Positions 1 through 10,122 are shown, counted from the first letter of the stretch. The stretch: DNA of 64,000 nucleotides from Pseudomonas sp. NFIX28 (GCF_900107395.1 NZ_FNPW01000005.1:337007-401006); one strand, 5' to 3'. Made by a program: numbers and translations. Notes: generated from the letters alone by a model not told the origin.

Positions 1-113
1 ACCGCGTGCTGGTCGGCCCATTCAGCAACCGCGAACAGCTGACCACCGCGCAGAAGCAACTGTCCGGCGCCGGCTTCAGCAACCTGTTGTTACAACAGCG
101 CCAGAGCCGCTGA
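1..113 (+). CDS. SPOR-domain protein, C-terminal fragment
   Basis: This is the last 36 codons of a gene entering from the left edge; the reading frame begins at base 3 and stops at TGA 111-113. The visible tail reads RVLVGPFSNREQL followed by a Gly-Phe-Ser motif, the typical ending of a SPOR (sporulation-related repeat) domain, which binds denuded peptidoglycan at the division septum. In Pseudomonas an FtsN-like SPOR protein normally sits directly upstream of hslV, so this is probably that protein. The rest lies outside the window, so the name is inferred from synteny. Confidence 0.75.
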   Translation, partial: RVLVGPFSNREQLTTAQKQLSGAGFSNLLLQQRQSR

Positions 114-119
114 TGCGGC

Positions 120-195
120 TGATCGCGAGCCAGCTCGCTCCTGCAAGGCATATGTGAGCCCTGCAGGCGCGGGCTCGCTTGCGATAGCGGCCTCA
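120..195. repeat. REP-like inverted repeat, degenerate family A pair
   Basis: Two opposed arms (GATCGCGAGCCAGCTCGCTC and a partner containing GCGGGCTCGCTTGCGATAG) flank a short spacer. They are degenerate members of the REP family that recurs throughout this window. Confidence 0.6.
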
Positions 196-250
196 TTGAT
201 ATCCCTCCCGCCCGCAACAAAGACCGCTCGTCCCGCAACCCGCGCCGCAG

Positions 251-277
251 TTGAAAAACCTCTCGCCACCCCCATAT
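251..277 (+). promoter_or_regulatory. Heat-shock (sigma32-type) promoter of hslVU
   Basis: TTGAAA at 251-256 and CCCCATAT at 270-277 are separated by 13 bases. This matches the RpoH consensus (CTTGAA, 13-15 base spacer, CCCCATNT) closely. Transcription should start near 285, about 40 bases before hslV. HslVU is a classical RpoH regulon member, so position and function agree. Confidence 0.8.
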
Positions 278-324
278 GAGTTCCCATCAGGGCATTTTCG
301 CCCCGCAGCGTGGAGACTCTCCCC

Positions 325-855
325 TTGACCACCATCGTTTCAGTCCGCCGCCACGGCAAAGTCGTCATGGGCGGCGACGGCCAGGTTTCCCTCGGCAACA
401 CCGTGATGAAAGGCAACGCAAAAAAAGTTCGTCGCCTGTATCACGGCCAGGTTATCGCCGGCTTCGCCGGGGCCACGGCTGACGCCTTCACCCTGTTCGA
501 ACGCTTCGAAGGCCAGCTTGAGAAACATCAGGGGCATCTGGTACGCGCCGCCGTCGAACTTGCCAAGGAATGGCGCACCGACCGTTCCCTGAGCCGCCTC
601 GAAGCCATGCTCGCGGTCGCCAACAAGGACGCCTCGTTGATCATCACCGGCAACGGTGACGTGGTCGAACCGGAAGATGGCCTGATCGCCATGGGCTCCG
701 GCGGCGCTTACGCCCAGGCCGCAGCCAGCGCCCTGCTGAAGAAAACCGACCTGTCAGCCCGCGAAATCGTCGAAACCGCCCTGGGCATCGCCGGCGACAT
801 CTGCGTATTCACCAACCACACCCAGACCATTGAGGAGCAGGATCTCGCGGAATAA
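325..855 (+). CDS. hslV: ATP-dependent protease subunit HslV
   Basis: Proteolytic subunit of the HslUV (ClpQY) complex, a cytoplasmic proteasome-like threonine protease that degrades misfolded and regulatory proteins. The product is 176 aa, the family's usual length. I chose the TTG at 325 because it has a GGAG Shine-Dalgarno at 312-315 and yields [11 protein letters not shown], so removal of the initiator exposes the catalytic Thr at residue 2. A GTG at 310 would add five residues and bury it. It lies 57 bases ahead of hslU in an operon under the sigma32-type promoter at 251-277. Confidence 0.97.
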   Translation: MTTIVSVRRHGKVVMGGDGQVSLGNTVMKGNAKKVRRLYHGQVIAGFAGATADAFTLFERFEGQLEKHQGHLVRAAVELAKEWRTDRSLSRLEAMLAVANKDASLIITGNGDVVEPEDGLIAMGSGGAYAQAAASALLKKTDLSAREIVETALGIAGDICVFTNHTQTIEEQDLAE

Positions 856-912
856 GCCTGTTTCGGCCATCGCGCCACGGCATTCATTCTTGCTTGAGGA
901 CCGCCAATTACT

Positions 913-2253
<1,341 letters not shown>

Positions 2254-2262
2254 CGAGCACGT

Positions 2263-2368
2263 CCCCCTGCAGGAGCGAGCTTGCTCGCGATAGGCATCAC
2301 CGACAACGCCGGACCTCTGAAGAGGTGCGGCGTTTCTGAATCCATCGCGAGCCGGCCGGCTCCCGCAG
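2263..2368. repeat. REP-like pair downstream of hslU
   Basis: A forward arm CTGCAGGAGCGAGCTTGCTC (from 2268) and a reverse arm containing ATCGCGAGCCGGCCGGCTCC flank an inner hairpin around CCTCTGAAGAGG. This is a degenerate family A REP pair filling the hslU to DUF971 gap. Confidence 0.6.
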
Positions 2369-2405
2369 CTGGGATTTCTCGTACAGACGGACCGCAGGCT
2401 GCCCC

Positions 2406-2786
2406 ATGACCACTCGACTCCCTACCGCCATCAACCTGCACAAAGCCTCGAAGACCCTGACGCTGACCTACGCGCCAGACGAGGTCTATCACCTGCCCGC
2501 CGAATTCCTGCGGGTGCACTCCCCCTCCGCCGAGGTCCAGGGCCACGGCAAACCCATCCTGCAATTTGGCAAGATCGGCGTCGGCCTGACCAAGGTCGAA
2601 CCGGCCGGCCAGTACGCACTGAAACTGACCTTCGACGACGGGCATGACAGTGGCCTGTTCACCTGGGATTACCTGTACCAGCTGGCGGTGCGTCAGGACG
2701 ACCTGTGGAAGGATTATCTTGCTGAGCTCCAGGCCGCCGGCAAGTCTCGCGACCCGAATGAGTCAATCGTCAAGCTGATGCTCTAG
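2406..2786 (+). CDS. DUF971 (gamma-butyrobetaine hydroxylase-like N-terminal domain) protein
   Basis: A 126 aa protein corresponding to the stand-alone DUF971 domain, which otherwise forms the N-terminus of gamma-butyrobetaine hydroxylases. Conserved-looking features are LPAEFLRVHSPSAEVQGHG near residues 30-48, a VEPAGQYALKLTFDDGHDSG core, and the LFTWDYLYQL motif. It lies between hslVU and the pha genes and is separated from both by repeats or a promoter region, so it is probably transcribed alone. Its biochemical role is not known. Confidence 0.85.
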   Translation: MTTRLPTAINLHKASKTLTLTYAPDEVYHLPAEFLRVHSPSAEVQGHGKPILQFGKIGVGLTKVEPAGQYALKLTFDDGHDSGLFTWDYLYQLAVRQDDLWKDYLAELQAAGKSRDPNESIVKLML

Positions 2787-2848
2787 AGCGGACCTCTGAC
2801 GCTTTAGAGGGCATTTTCTAAATTCATCTGTTTGAATGCTGGGCTGCA

Positions 2849-2864
2849 TGGCCAACGATTGGCC
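2849..2864 (+). promoter_or_regulatory. Possible sigma54-type promoter of phaC1 (weak)
   Basis: TGGCCAACGATTGGCC keeps the GG and GC dinucleotides at the -24/-12 spacing (10 bases between them), but the -12 block is TGGC rather than TTGC. RpoN-type promoters have been proposed upstream of phaC1 in other pseudomonads. The 258-base gap to phaC1 must contain its promoter; this is one candidate only. Confidence 0.3.
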
Positions 2865-3044
2865 TGCTTGCGAAAAAAATTAAACTCGGGTAACCAATGG
2901 AGCTGGCAAGTTCCCTGCAGTGTTCTCTGAACAAAAAAGCAGTAATGCAGAATCAACGGTCACCCGAGCAGTAGTACCTGGCATCTTTGCTGTGTGACTA
3001 CACAGCAGGTCCGGTACTCGTCTCAGGACAATGGAGCGTCGTAG

Positions 3045-4724
3045 ATGAGTAACAAGAACAACGATGACCTGAAACGCCAAGCCTCGGAAAACACTCTGGG
3101 CCTGAATCCTGTCATCGGTTTACGTCGGAAAGATCTGCTTAGTTCTGCTCGCATGGTGCTGACCCAGGCCATCAAACAACCGCTGCACAGCGCCAAACAT
3201 GTGGCTCATTTCGGCGTCGAATTGAAGAACGTGATGTTCGGCAAATCGACGCTGCAGCCGGAGGGCGATGACCGTCGCTTCAATGATCCGGCCTGGAGCC
3301 AGAACCCGCTGTACAAACGCTATCTGCAAACCTACCTGGCGTGGCGCAAGGAGCTTCACGACTGGATCGGCGAGAGCAATCTCTCCGAACAGGACATCAG
3401 TCGCGGCCACTTCGTCATCAACCTGATGACCGAAGCCATGGCGCCGACCAACACTGCCGCCAACCCGGCAGCGGTCAAGCGCTTCTTCGAGACCGGCGGC
3501 AAAAGCCTGCTCGACGGTCTTTCCCACCTGGCCAAGGATCTGGTGCACAACGGCGGCATGCCGAGCCAGGTCAATATGGACGCCTTCGAGATCGGCAAGA
3601 ACCTGGGCACCAGTGAAGGCGCGGTGGTGTTTCGCAACGACGTGCTGGAGCTGATCCAGTACCGCCCGGTGACCGAACAGGTGCACGAGCGCCCGTTGCT
3701 GGTGGTCCCACCTCAAATCAACAAGTTCTACGTCTTCGACCTCAGCCCGGACAAGAGCCTGGCGCGCTTCTGCCTGCGCAACGGCGTGCAGACCTTTATC
3801 GTCAGCTGGCGCAACCCGACCAAGGCACAGCGCGAGTGGGGCCTGTCGACCTATATCGAAGCGCTGAAAGAAGCGGTCGATGTGGTCATCGCCATCACCG
3901 GCAGCAAGGACGTGAACATCCTCGGCGCCTGCTCCGGCGGCATTACCTGCACCGCGCTGCTGGGCCATTACGCGGCCCTGGGCGAGAAAAAGGTCAATGC
4001 CATGACGCTGCTGGTCAGCGTGCTCGACACCACCCTGGATACCCAGGTGGCGTTGTTCGTCGACGAGCAGACCCTGGAGGCCGCCAAGCGCCACTCCTAC
4101 CAGGCCGGCGTACTGGAAGGTCGAGACATGGCCAAGGTCTTCGCCTGGATGCGGCCCAACGACCTGATCTGGAATTATTGGGTGAACAACTACCTGCTGG
4201 GCAACGAGCCGCCGGTGTTCGACATCCTGTTCTGGAACAACGACACCACCCGGTTGCCCGCGGCCTTCCATGGCGACCTGATCGAAATGTTCAAAAACAA
4301 TCCACTGGTCCGCCCCAATGCACTGGAAGTGTGCGGCACGCCAATCGACCTGAAGCAGGTCACCGCCGATATTTTCTCCCTGGCGGGCACCAACGACCAC
4401 ATTACGCCATGGAAGTCCTGCTATAAGTCGGCACAACTGTTTGGCGGCAAGGTCGAATTCGTACTGTCCAGCAGCGGGCATATCCAGAGCATCCTCAACC
4501 CGCCGGGCAACCCCAAGTCGCGCTACATGACCAGCGAAGAGATGCCGGCCAGCGCCGACGTCTGGCAGGAAAACTCGACCAAGCACACCGACTCCTGGTG
4601 GCTGCACTGGCAGGCCTGGCAGGCGGAGCGTTCGGGCAAACTGAAAAAGACGCCGAGTATTCTCGGCAACAAGGCGTATCCAGCGGCCGAGGCGGCGCCG
4701 GGTACTTATGTCCATGAACGCTGA
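3045..4724 (+). CDS. phaC1: Class II poly(3-hydroxyalkanoate) synthase 1
   Basis: Polymerises (R)-3-hydroxyacyl-CoA (C6-C14) into medium-chain-length PHA on the surface of intracellular granules. The 559 aa product carries the synthase lipase-like box GACSGG with catalytic Cys296, and the expected Asp451 (in GTNDHITPW) and His479 (in SSSGHIQS) of the triad. A GGAG Shine-Dalgarno precedes the ATG. It is the first gene of phaC1-phaZ-phaC2-phaD. The product is strongly similar along its length to PhaC2 encoded at 5827-7509. Confidence 0.97.
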   Translation: MSNKNNDDLKRQASENTLGLNPVIGLRRKDLLSSARMVLTQAIKQPLHSAKHVAHFGVELKNVMFGKSTLQPEGDDRRFNDPAWSQNPLYKRYLQTYLAWRKELHDWIGESNLSEQDISRGHFVINLMTEAMAPTNTAANPAAVKRFFETGGKSLLDGLSHLAKDLVHNGGMPSQVNMDAFEIGKNLGTSEGAVVFRNDVLELIQYRPVTEQVHERPLLVVPPQINKFYVFDLSPDKSLARFCLRNGVQTFIVSWRNPTKAQREWGLSTYIEALKEAVDVVIAITGSKDVNILGACSGGITCTALLGHYAALGEKKVNAMTLLVSVLDTTLDTQVALFVDEQTLEAAKRHSYQAGVLEGRDMAKVFAWMRPNDLIWNYWVNNYLLGNEPPVFDILFWNNDTTRLPAAFHGDLIEMFKNNPLVRPNALEVCGTPIDLKQVTADIFSLAGTNDHITPWKSCYKSAQLFGGKVEFVLSSSGHIQSILNPPGNPKSRYMTSEEMPASADVWQENSTKHTDSWWLHWQAWQAERSGKLKKTPSILGNKAYPAAEAAPGTYVHER

Positions 4725-4734
4725 CCGATAGCAC

Positions 4735-4837
4735 CCCTGCAGGGGCGAGCGTGCTTGCGATAACGCTCTGCCGGCCTCAGGCAAAGGGTCGGCAGGACGA
4801 TTTTTTTCGCGAGCAGGCTCGCTCCTGCAGGATATTG
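4735..4837. repeat. REP-like pair between phaC1 and phaZ
   Basis: Two opposed arms (CCTGCAGGGGCGAGCGTGC near 4735 and CGCGAGCAGGCTCGCTCCTG near 4808) occupy the 135-base gap. Such an element inside an operon could affect mRNA stability between the synthase and depolymerase genes. Confidence 0.55.
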
Positions 4838-4859
4838 ATTCCACCAATAGGGCCAAGGC

Positions 4860-5717
4860 ATGCCTCAACCGTTCGTCTTCCGTACCGTCGATCTGGATGG
4901 CCAGACCATTCGTACCGCGGTACGTCCCGGCAAGCCTCACTTGACACCCTTGCTGATCTTTAACGGTATCGGCGCCAACCTGGAGTTGGTGTTTCCGTTC
5001 GTCCAGGCTCTGGACCCGGACCTGGAAGTCATCGCTTTCGACGTACCGGGCGTTGGCGGCTCCTCGACACCGAGCCGACCCTACCGTTTTCCCGGCCTGG
5101 CCAAGCTGACCGCGCGCATGCTCGATTACCTCGACTATGGGCAGGTCAATGCGGTGGGTGTGTCCTGGGGCGGTGCGCTGGCCCAGCAATTCGCCTACGA
5201 CTACCCCGAACGCTGCAAGAAACTGGTGCTGGCCGCCACTGCCGCGGGCGCCTTCATGGTGCCGGGCAAACCCAAGGTGCTGTGGATGATGGCCAGCCCG
5301 CGGCGCTACATCCAGCCCTCCCACGTGATCCGCATCGCCCCGCTGATCTACGGCGGTTCGTTCCGTCGTGACCCCAACCTGGCCGCCGAGCATGCCAGCA
5401 AGGTCCGTTCGGCCGGCAAGCTGGGCTACTACTGGCAGCTGTTCGCCGGTCTCGGCTGGACCAGCATCCACTGGCTGCACAAGATCCACCAGCCGACCCT
5501 GATACTGGCCGGCGACGACGACCCGCTGATCCCGTTGATCAATATGCGCATGCTGGCGTGGCGCATTCCCAACGCCCAGTTACACATCATCGATGATGGC
5601 CATCTGTTCCTGATTACCCGGGCCGAGGCCGTCGCACCGATCGTCATGAAATTTCTCGAGGAGGAACGGCAAAGGGCAGTGATGCACCCGCATCCAACAC
5701 CATTTAGCGGTACGTAG
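4860..5717 (+). CDS. phaZ: Intracellular medium-chain-length PHA depolymerase
   Basis: Granule-associated alpha/beta hydrolase that releases 3-hydroxyalkanoic acids from stored mcl-PHA. The product is 285 aa. The nucleophile motif GVSWGG places the catalytic Ser at residue 102; the acid is likely the Asp in GDDDPLIPL (near 220) and the base the His in IDDGHLFLIT (near 248). It sits between the two synthase genes, the standard arrangement of the Pseudomonas pha locus, allowing simultaneous synthesis and turnover. Confidence 0.96.
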   Translation: MPQPFVFRTVDLDGQTIRTAVRPGKPHLTPLLIFNGIGANLELVFPFVQALDPDLEVIAFDVPGVGGSSTPSRPYRFPGLAKLTARMLDYLDYGQVNAVGVSWGGALAQQFAYDYPERCKKLVLAATAAGAFMVPGKPKVLWMMASPRRYIQPSHVIRIAPLIYGGSFRRDPNLAAEHASKVRSAGKLGYYWQLFAGLGWTSIHWLHKIHQPTLILAGDDDPLIPLINMRMLAWRIPNAQLHIIDDGHLFLITRAEAVAPIVMKFLEEERQRAVMHPHPTPFSGT

Positions 5718-5826
5718 CAAAAAGCGTCTGTCGACAGGATCGTCGCGAACGCAGGATGGTCCAGGACCTACTATGGTGATAGGTCTTGGTGTGCTTGTTG
5801 ATAGCTTGACGAAGGAGTGTTGAAGC

Positions 5827-7509
5827 ATGCGAGACAAACCAACGGCGGGCTCGTTGCCCACACCCGCTACCTACATCACCGCCCAGAGTGCCATCACCGG
5901 CCTGCGCGGCCGTGACTTGCTTTCCACTCTACGCAGCGTGGCCACTTACGGCCTGCGCAACCCGGTGCACAGCGCCCGCCACGCCTTGGCGCTGGGTGGC
6001 CAATTGGGCCGTGTACTGCTGGGTGAAACGCTGCACAAGCCCAACCCCCAGGACAACCGGTTCGCCGATCCGACCTGGAGCCTGAACCCCTTTTACCGAC
6101 GCGGCCTGCAGGCTTATCTCAGCTGGCAGAAACAGATCAAGAGCTGGATCGACGACAGCAACATGAGCGAGGACGACCGGGCCCGCGCACACTTTGCCTT
6201 CAACTTGCTCAACGATGCGGTGTCCCCCTCCAACACCTTGCTTAATCCGCTGGCGATCAAGGAAATCTTCAACTCCGGTGGCAACAGCGTGATCCGCGGC
6301 ATCAGTCATCTGGTCGACGACTTGCTGCACAACAATGGCCTACCCAGCCAGGTCACCAAACAGGCCTTCGAGGTGGGCAGGAACCTGGCCACCACACCTG
6401 GCTCGGTGGTGTTTCGCAACGAGCTGCTGGAACTGATCCAGTACAAGCCGATGAGCGAAAAACAGTACGCGCGGCCCTTGCTGATAGTGCCGCCGCAGAT
6501 CAACAAGTTCTATATCTTCGACCTCAGCCCCACCAACAGCTTCGTGCAGTTCGCCCTGAAGAACGGCCTGCAGACCTTCATCATCAGCTGGCGCAACCCC
6601 GATGTGCGGCATCGTGAATGGGGCCTGTCGAGCTATGTCGAAGCCGTGGAAGAAGCCATGAATGCCTGCCGGGCGATCACCGGCAGTCGCGATGTCAACC
6701 TGCTGGGTGCCTGTGCCGGCGGCCTGACCATTGCCGCCCTGCAAGGCCATCTGCAAGCCAAGCGGCAACTGCGTCGGGTCTCCAGCTCCACCTATCTGGT
6801 CAGCCTGCTGGATAGCCAGCTGGACAGCCCGGCGACACTGTTCGCCGACGAGCAGACCCTGGAGGCGGCCAAGCGCCGCTCCTATCAAAGGGGCGTGCTC
6901 GACGGTCGCGACATGGCCAAGGTATTCGCCTGGATGCGGCCCAACGACCTGATCTGGAATTACTGGGTCAACAATTACCTGCTGGGCAAGGAGCCACCGG
7001 CGTTCGACATTCTCTACTGGAACAACGACAACACTCGGCTACCCGCGGCCTTTCATGGCGACCTGCTGGACTTCTTCAAGCACAACCCGATGACTCACCC
7101 TGGCGGCCTGGAAGTGTGCGGCACGCCGATCGACCTGCAAAAAGTCACGATCGACAGCTTCAGCGTTGCCGGAATCAACGACCACATCACCCCTTGGGAT
7201 GCGGTGTATCGCTCGACCCTGCTACTGGGCGGCGACAAGCGCTTCGTACTGTCCAACAGCGGGCATGTGCAGAGCATCCTCAACCCACCGGGCAATCCCA
7301 AGGCCAACTACGTCGAGAACGGCAAGCTCAGCAGCGACCCGCGGGCCTGGTATTACGACGCCAAGAGCGTCGAAGGCAGTTGGTGGACGCTATGGCTGGA
7401 CTGGATCCAGAAACGCTCCGGCGTCCAGCGCGAAACCCTGATGACCCTGGGCAATCAGAACTATCCACCGATGGAAGCGGCGCCCGGCACCTACGTGCGC
7501 GTACGCTGA
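5827..7509 (+). CDS. phaC2: Class II poly(3-hydroxyalkanoate) synthase 2
   Basis: Second mcl-PHA synthase, 560 aa, with the same overall sequence plan as PhaC1. The catalytic box is GACAGG with Cys296 (the position after Cys is Ala, where PhaC1 has Ser). Asp and His of the triad lie in GINDHITPW and SNSGHVQS. An AAGGAG Shine-Dalgarno lies just before the ATG at 5827. The two enzymes usually overlap in substrate range and differ in expression or preference, which the sequence alone cannot settle. Confidence 0.96.
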   Translation: MRDKPTAGSLPTPATYITAQSAITGLRGRDLLSTLRSVATYGLRNPVHSARHALALGGQLGRVLLGETLHKPNPQDNRFADPTWSLNPFYRRGLQAYLSWQKQIKSWIDDSNMSEDDRARAHFAFNLLNDAVSPSNTLLNPLAIKEIFNSGGNSVIRGISHLVDDLLHNNGLPSQVTKQAFEVGRNLATTPGSVVFRNELLELIQYKPMSEKQYARPLLIVPPQINKFYIFDLSPTNSFVQFALKNGLQTFIISWRNPDVRHREWGLSSYVEAVEEAMNACRAITGSRDVNLLGACAGGLTIAALQGHLQAKRQLRRVSSSTYLVSLLDSQLDSPATLFADEQTLEAAKRRSYQRGVLDGRDMAKVFAWMRPNDLIWNYWVNNYLLGKEPPAFDILYWNNDNTRLPAAFHGDLLDFFKHNPMTHPGGLEVCGTPIDLQKVTIDSFSVAGINDHITPWDAVYRSTLLLGGDKRFVLSNSGHVQSILNPPGNPKANYVENGKLSSDPRAWYYDAKSVEGSWWTLWLDWIQKRSGVQRETLMTLGNQNYPPMEAAPGTYVRVR

Positions 7510-7566
7510 ACTTCCCCACGTCGCGGCCCCAGGGTCGCGGCCAGACTGAATAACCAAGAAGACTGG

Positions 7567-8187
7567 ATGAAAACCCGCGACCGCATACTTGAATGTGCCC
7601 TGCAGTTGTTCAATCACAAGGGCGAGCCCAATGTCTCGACCATGGAAGTGGCCAATGAAATGGGGATCAGCCCCGGCAATCTCTACTACCACTTTCACGG
7701 CAAGGAACCGTTGGTCCTCGGCCTGTTCGAGCGCTTTCAAAATGAGCTGACGCCCCTGCTCGACCCGCCCGCCGATGTACACCTGGCCCCCGAAGACCAT
7801 TGGCTGTTCCTGCACCTGATCGTCGAGCGCCTGGCGCACTACCGCTTCCTGTTCCAGGACTTGTCCAACCTGGCCGGGCGCCTGCCGAAACTGGCCAAGG
7901 GTATTCGCAACCTGCTCAACGCCCTGAAGCGCACCCTGGCCTCGCTGCTGGCCAGGCTCAAGGCGTCGGGCCAACTGGTCAGCGATACCCAGGCATTGGG
8001 GCAACTGGTGGAGCAGATCACCATGACCCTGCTGTTCTCGCTGGACTATCAGCGCATTCTCGATCGCGAGGGCGAAGTGCGGGTGGTGGTCTACCAGATC
8101 ATGATGCTGGTGGCGCCGCACCTGCTGCCACCAGCGAAGCTGGCTACCGAGCAGATGGCCCTGCGCTGCCTTGACGAGCACCGTTGA
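7567..8187 (+). CDS. phaD: TetR-family regulator of PHA genes
   Basis: A 206 aa TetR-type protein with an N-terminal helix-turn-helix (about residues 10-50: TRDRILECALQLF, then STMEVANEMGISPGNLYYHF) and a helical ligand-binding domain. In Pseudomonas PhaD activates the phaC1 and phaI promoters and is thought to respond to a fatty-acid-derived CoA ester. It is the last gene of the phaC1ZC2D run, 57 bases after phaC2, and is followed by a bidirectional terminator shared with phaF. Confidence 0.93.
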   Translation: MKTRDRILECALQLFNHKGEPNVSTMEVANEMGISPGNLYYHFHGKEPLVLGLFERFQNELTPLLDPPADVHLAPEDHWLFLHLIVERLAHYRFLFQDLSNLAGRLPKLAKGIRNLLNALKRTLASLLARLKASGQLVSDTQALGQLVEQITMTLLFSLDYQRILDREGEVRVVVYQIMMLVAPHLLPPAKLATEQMALRCLDEHR

Positions 8188-8212
8188 TCGGCACCACAAC
8201 AAGCCCACAAAC

Positions 8213-8246
8213 AAAAACGCCCGGCCTTACCAGGCCGGGCGTTTTT
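8213..8246. terminator. Bidirectional terminator between phaD and phaF
   Basis: An 8+ bp GC stem (CGCCCGGCC / GGCCGGGCG) with a four-base loop is flanked by A-run and T-run, so it can end both the rightward phaC1ZC2D transcript and the leftward phaIF transcript. Confidence 0.9.
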
Positions 8247-8262
8247 GTATATCCCGAAAAAT

Positions 8263-9051
8263 TCAGGACTGACTGGTTGGCGTCGCTGGTGCTGGCGCGG
8301 CAGTCGGGGTAACGGCAGGCGTTGGCGGCACTGCGGAGTTCGCAGGGCTGGCCGCCGCTGCCGGCTTGGCGGCAACCGCAGGCTTCGGTGCAGCGGCCTT
8401 GGGTGCTGCCGGTTTCTTCACTGCTGGTTTTTTCGCTGCCGGTTTCGCGGCGGGTTTGGCAGCAGGTTTTGCTGCTGGCTTGGCGGCAGGTTTTGCAGCC
8501 GGCTTGGCCGCCGCAGTTTTGGCTGCCGGTTTCGCGGCAGGTTTGGCTGCTGCCTTGGCCGGAGCCTTGGCTGCCGGCTTGGCTGCGGTTTTAGCCAGAG
8601 GCTTGGCCGCTGCAGTCTTGGTCGCGATCGGAGCCACCTTGGCCCCGGTGAGTTTTTCAATCTGTTTGGTCAGGGTGTCGACCTTGCTGTGCAGCGCCTT
8701 GACTTCATTGCGGCTAGGCACGCCCAGACGCGAAATGGCGCTGTTCAAGCGCTTGTCGAATGCACCTTCCAGCTCGTCCCACTTGCCCAGCGCGCGGTCC
8801 TTGACGCCACTGATGCGCGATTTTGCCGAGCTTGCGGAGTCCTTGGCGGCGTCGACTTTCTTGCCGACAGCGCTTTTGGTGAGCTTCTCGGCTTTCTCGC
8901 CATCCTTGACCAGCGACTCGAAAAGCTTGCTGCCGTCAGTGTCGATTTTCGAGTACACGCCTAAACCAGCAAGCCAGATTTTACGGGAGTAGTCTTCGAC
9001 CTTCCCGATCCACGAGCTGCCTTCTTTTTCAGTATTCTTTTTACCAGCCAT
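8263..9051 (-). CDS. phaF: PHA granule-associated phasin and nucleoid-linked protein PhaF
   Basis: Coats PHA granules through its N-terminal phasin domain and binds DNA through a histone-like tail, helping granules to segregate at division. The 262 aa product has an amphipathic phasin part (about residues 1-120, with KIWLAGLGVYSK), a short coiled-coil with regular Leu spacing (about 115-135), then a Lys/Ala/Pro-rich AAKP repeat tail (about 147-231) of AlgP/histone-H1 type. I placed the start at the ATG at 9051, preceded by AAGGAG; an upstream in-frame start would add ten residues and overlap phaI. Cotranscribed with phaI. Confidence 0.95.
   Translation of the reverse strand: MAGKKNTEKEGSSWIGKVEDYSRKIWLAGLGVYSKIDTDGSKLFESLVKDGEKAEKLTKSAVGKKVDAAKDSASSAKSRISGVKDRALGKWDELEGAFDKRLNSAISRLGVPSRNEVKALHSKVDTLTKQIEKLTGAKVAPIATKTAAAKPLAKTAAKPAAKAPAKAAAKPAAKPAAKTAAAKPAAKPAAKPAAKPAAKPAAKPAAKKPAVKKPAAPKAAAPKPAVAAKPAAAASPANSAVPPTPAVTPTAAPAPATPTSQS
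8359..8613 (-). repeat. AAKP tandem repeat region inside phaF
   Basis: Degenerate 12-base units encoding Ala-Ala-Lys-Pro recur across about 85 codons. The array builds the cationic DNA-binding tail of PhaF; repeat number is expected to vary between strains by slippage. Confidence 0.85.
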
Positions 9052-9061
9052 CCCGTTCTCC

Positions 9062-9484
9062 TTAATGTTTACGCGCGACACGTTCGAGCAATGCCGTTAG
9101 CTCATCGAGCTTAGCAGAGAGTGTCTCAACGTCATGTTTAGACGGAATGCCGATGCGATTCAAGGCACTTGCGACACGCGAGTCAAAAGCCCTTTCGACT
9201 TTATCCAGCTGCGCTTCGACCTTGCCTCTGATGCTATTGACATCCCCTTTCACGTCTTCGATCTGACTGTTAGCGGCATCCAGTTGTTCAGCCACAACTT
9301 TTTTGCCTTTTTTTTCAACAGTTTGGCCAGCCTTCACGAGCTCTTGAAAGTACTCGCTGCCCTCCTGGCCGACCTTGGTGTAGGCACCCAGGCCTGCCAG
9401 CCAGATCTTGCGGGCATAGGATCTGACTTCACTCAGAGTGGTTGATGCGGCATCAACTTTTTTCTTCAGAATTACTTTGGCCAT
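9062..9484 (-). CDS. phaI: Phasin PhaI
   Basis: Small granule-coating phasin, 140 aa from the ATG at 9484 (MAKVILKKK), which has a GAGG Shine-Dalgarno; an earlier in-frame start would add four residues. It shares KIWLAGLGAYTK and the general layout with the N-terminal part of PhaF but lacks the basic tail. Phasins control granule number and size. The stop lies 10 bases ahead of phaF, and the two form one operon. Confidence 0.95.
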   Translation of the reverse strand: MAKVILKKKVDAASTTLSEVRSYARKIWLAGLGAYTKVGQEGSEYFQELVKAGQTVEKKGKKVVAEQLDAANSQIEDVKGDVNSIRGKVEAQLDKVERAFDSRVASALNRIGIPSKHDVETLSAKLDELTALLERVARKH

Positions 9485-9691
9485 GGTGCACCTCACGCGC
9501 AGAAGGTTTGAGGAACTGCCCGCAGGAAAGTGGGCTCAGGCACAAAGTAGTGAGAAAAATTAGAATCGGCACCCTAACCAATGTCATGAAAAAGGTGGCA
9601 GCCATCAGGTGAAACAGGCTTGCCAGCGATGCGTTTGCGGGCGTCATTGCAACACCCGGAATCGCCGGCAAACCAACTTCGGCGCAGCGGT

Positions 9692-9967
9692 TCAGACCAG
9701 GGCTTTATCCAGCGCCCTTTCGATTTCCGACTTGATCATGCCGCTCATGGCGGACATCAGCAGGCCCAGTTCGACATCGACTCGGATCGAATCGTCGCCC
9801 ACCAGCACCGCACCTTTGACCCCCGAACGCTTGAGGTTCAGGGTATCGCCCGACCACTGCGGCTCCAGGCCATATTGTTCGGCCAGTTTCTGCGCCAACT
9901 GGTCAGCCTTTTCACGGGCTGCCTCCTTACCCAGGCCGTGGGCACGCTCAACACTTATACGGGCCAT
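9692..9967 (-). CDS. PHA granule-region (PHA_gran_rgn) protein
   Basis: A 91 aa protein of the polyhydroxyalkanoic acid system family, recurrently encoded next to phasin genes. It begins [20 protein letters not shown] and predicts a small alpha/beta fold with a helical C-terminus ([13 protein letters not shown]). No catalytic motif is apparent. It is upstream of phaI in the same orientation, 207 bases away, and divergent from ubiE. Function unassigned; association with PHA rests on family and location. Confidence 0.85.
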   Translation of the reverse strand: MARISVERAHGLGKEAAREKADQLAQKLAEQYGLEPQWSGDTLNLKRSGVKGAVLVGDDSIRVDVELGLLMSAMSGMIKSEIERALDKALV

Positions 9968-10122
9968 TGAATGACTCCTGTTTTATCGGGACTTGCCTTG
10001 AGCGTCTTGAGCTGCACTGCGTCAAAACGCCCCGGCGCTTCACTATCTTACATTCAGCCTTGCCAAGACAAAGACCGCCACCGGGATTAGAATGTCCCGC
10101 ATTCTTTTTTGGTGACAGCGAT

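Noticed and set aside
2860..2872. TGGCCTGCTTGCG as a sigma54 promoter for phaC1
   Set aside because: GG and GC are seven bases apart instead of ten, so spacing excludes RpoN binding.
3120..5489. 789-codon open frame on the minus strand opposite phaC1 and phaZ
   Set aside because: High-GC shadow frame: its sequence is antisense to two well-identified genes, spans their intergenic REP and shows no family resemblance.
9497..9691. Sigma54-like TGGCAAGCCTGTTTCA upstream of phaI on the minus strand
   Set aside because: The -12 block lacks the GC dinucleotide; phaI transcription here is more likely PhaD-dependent from another promoter.
9967..10122. 52-codon N-terminal extension of ubiE
   Set aside because: Upstream sequence is Cys/Pro-rich without UbiE similarity, and the ATG at 10123 gives the family length; the region is needed for divergent promoters.
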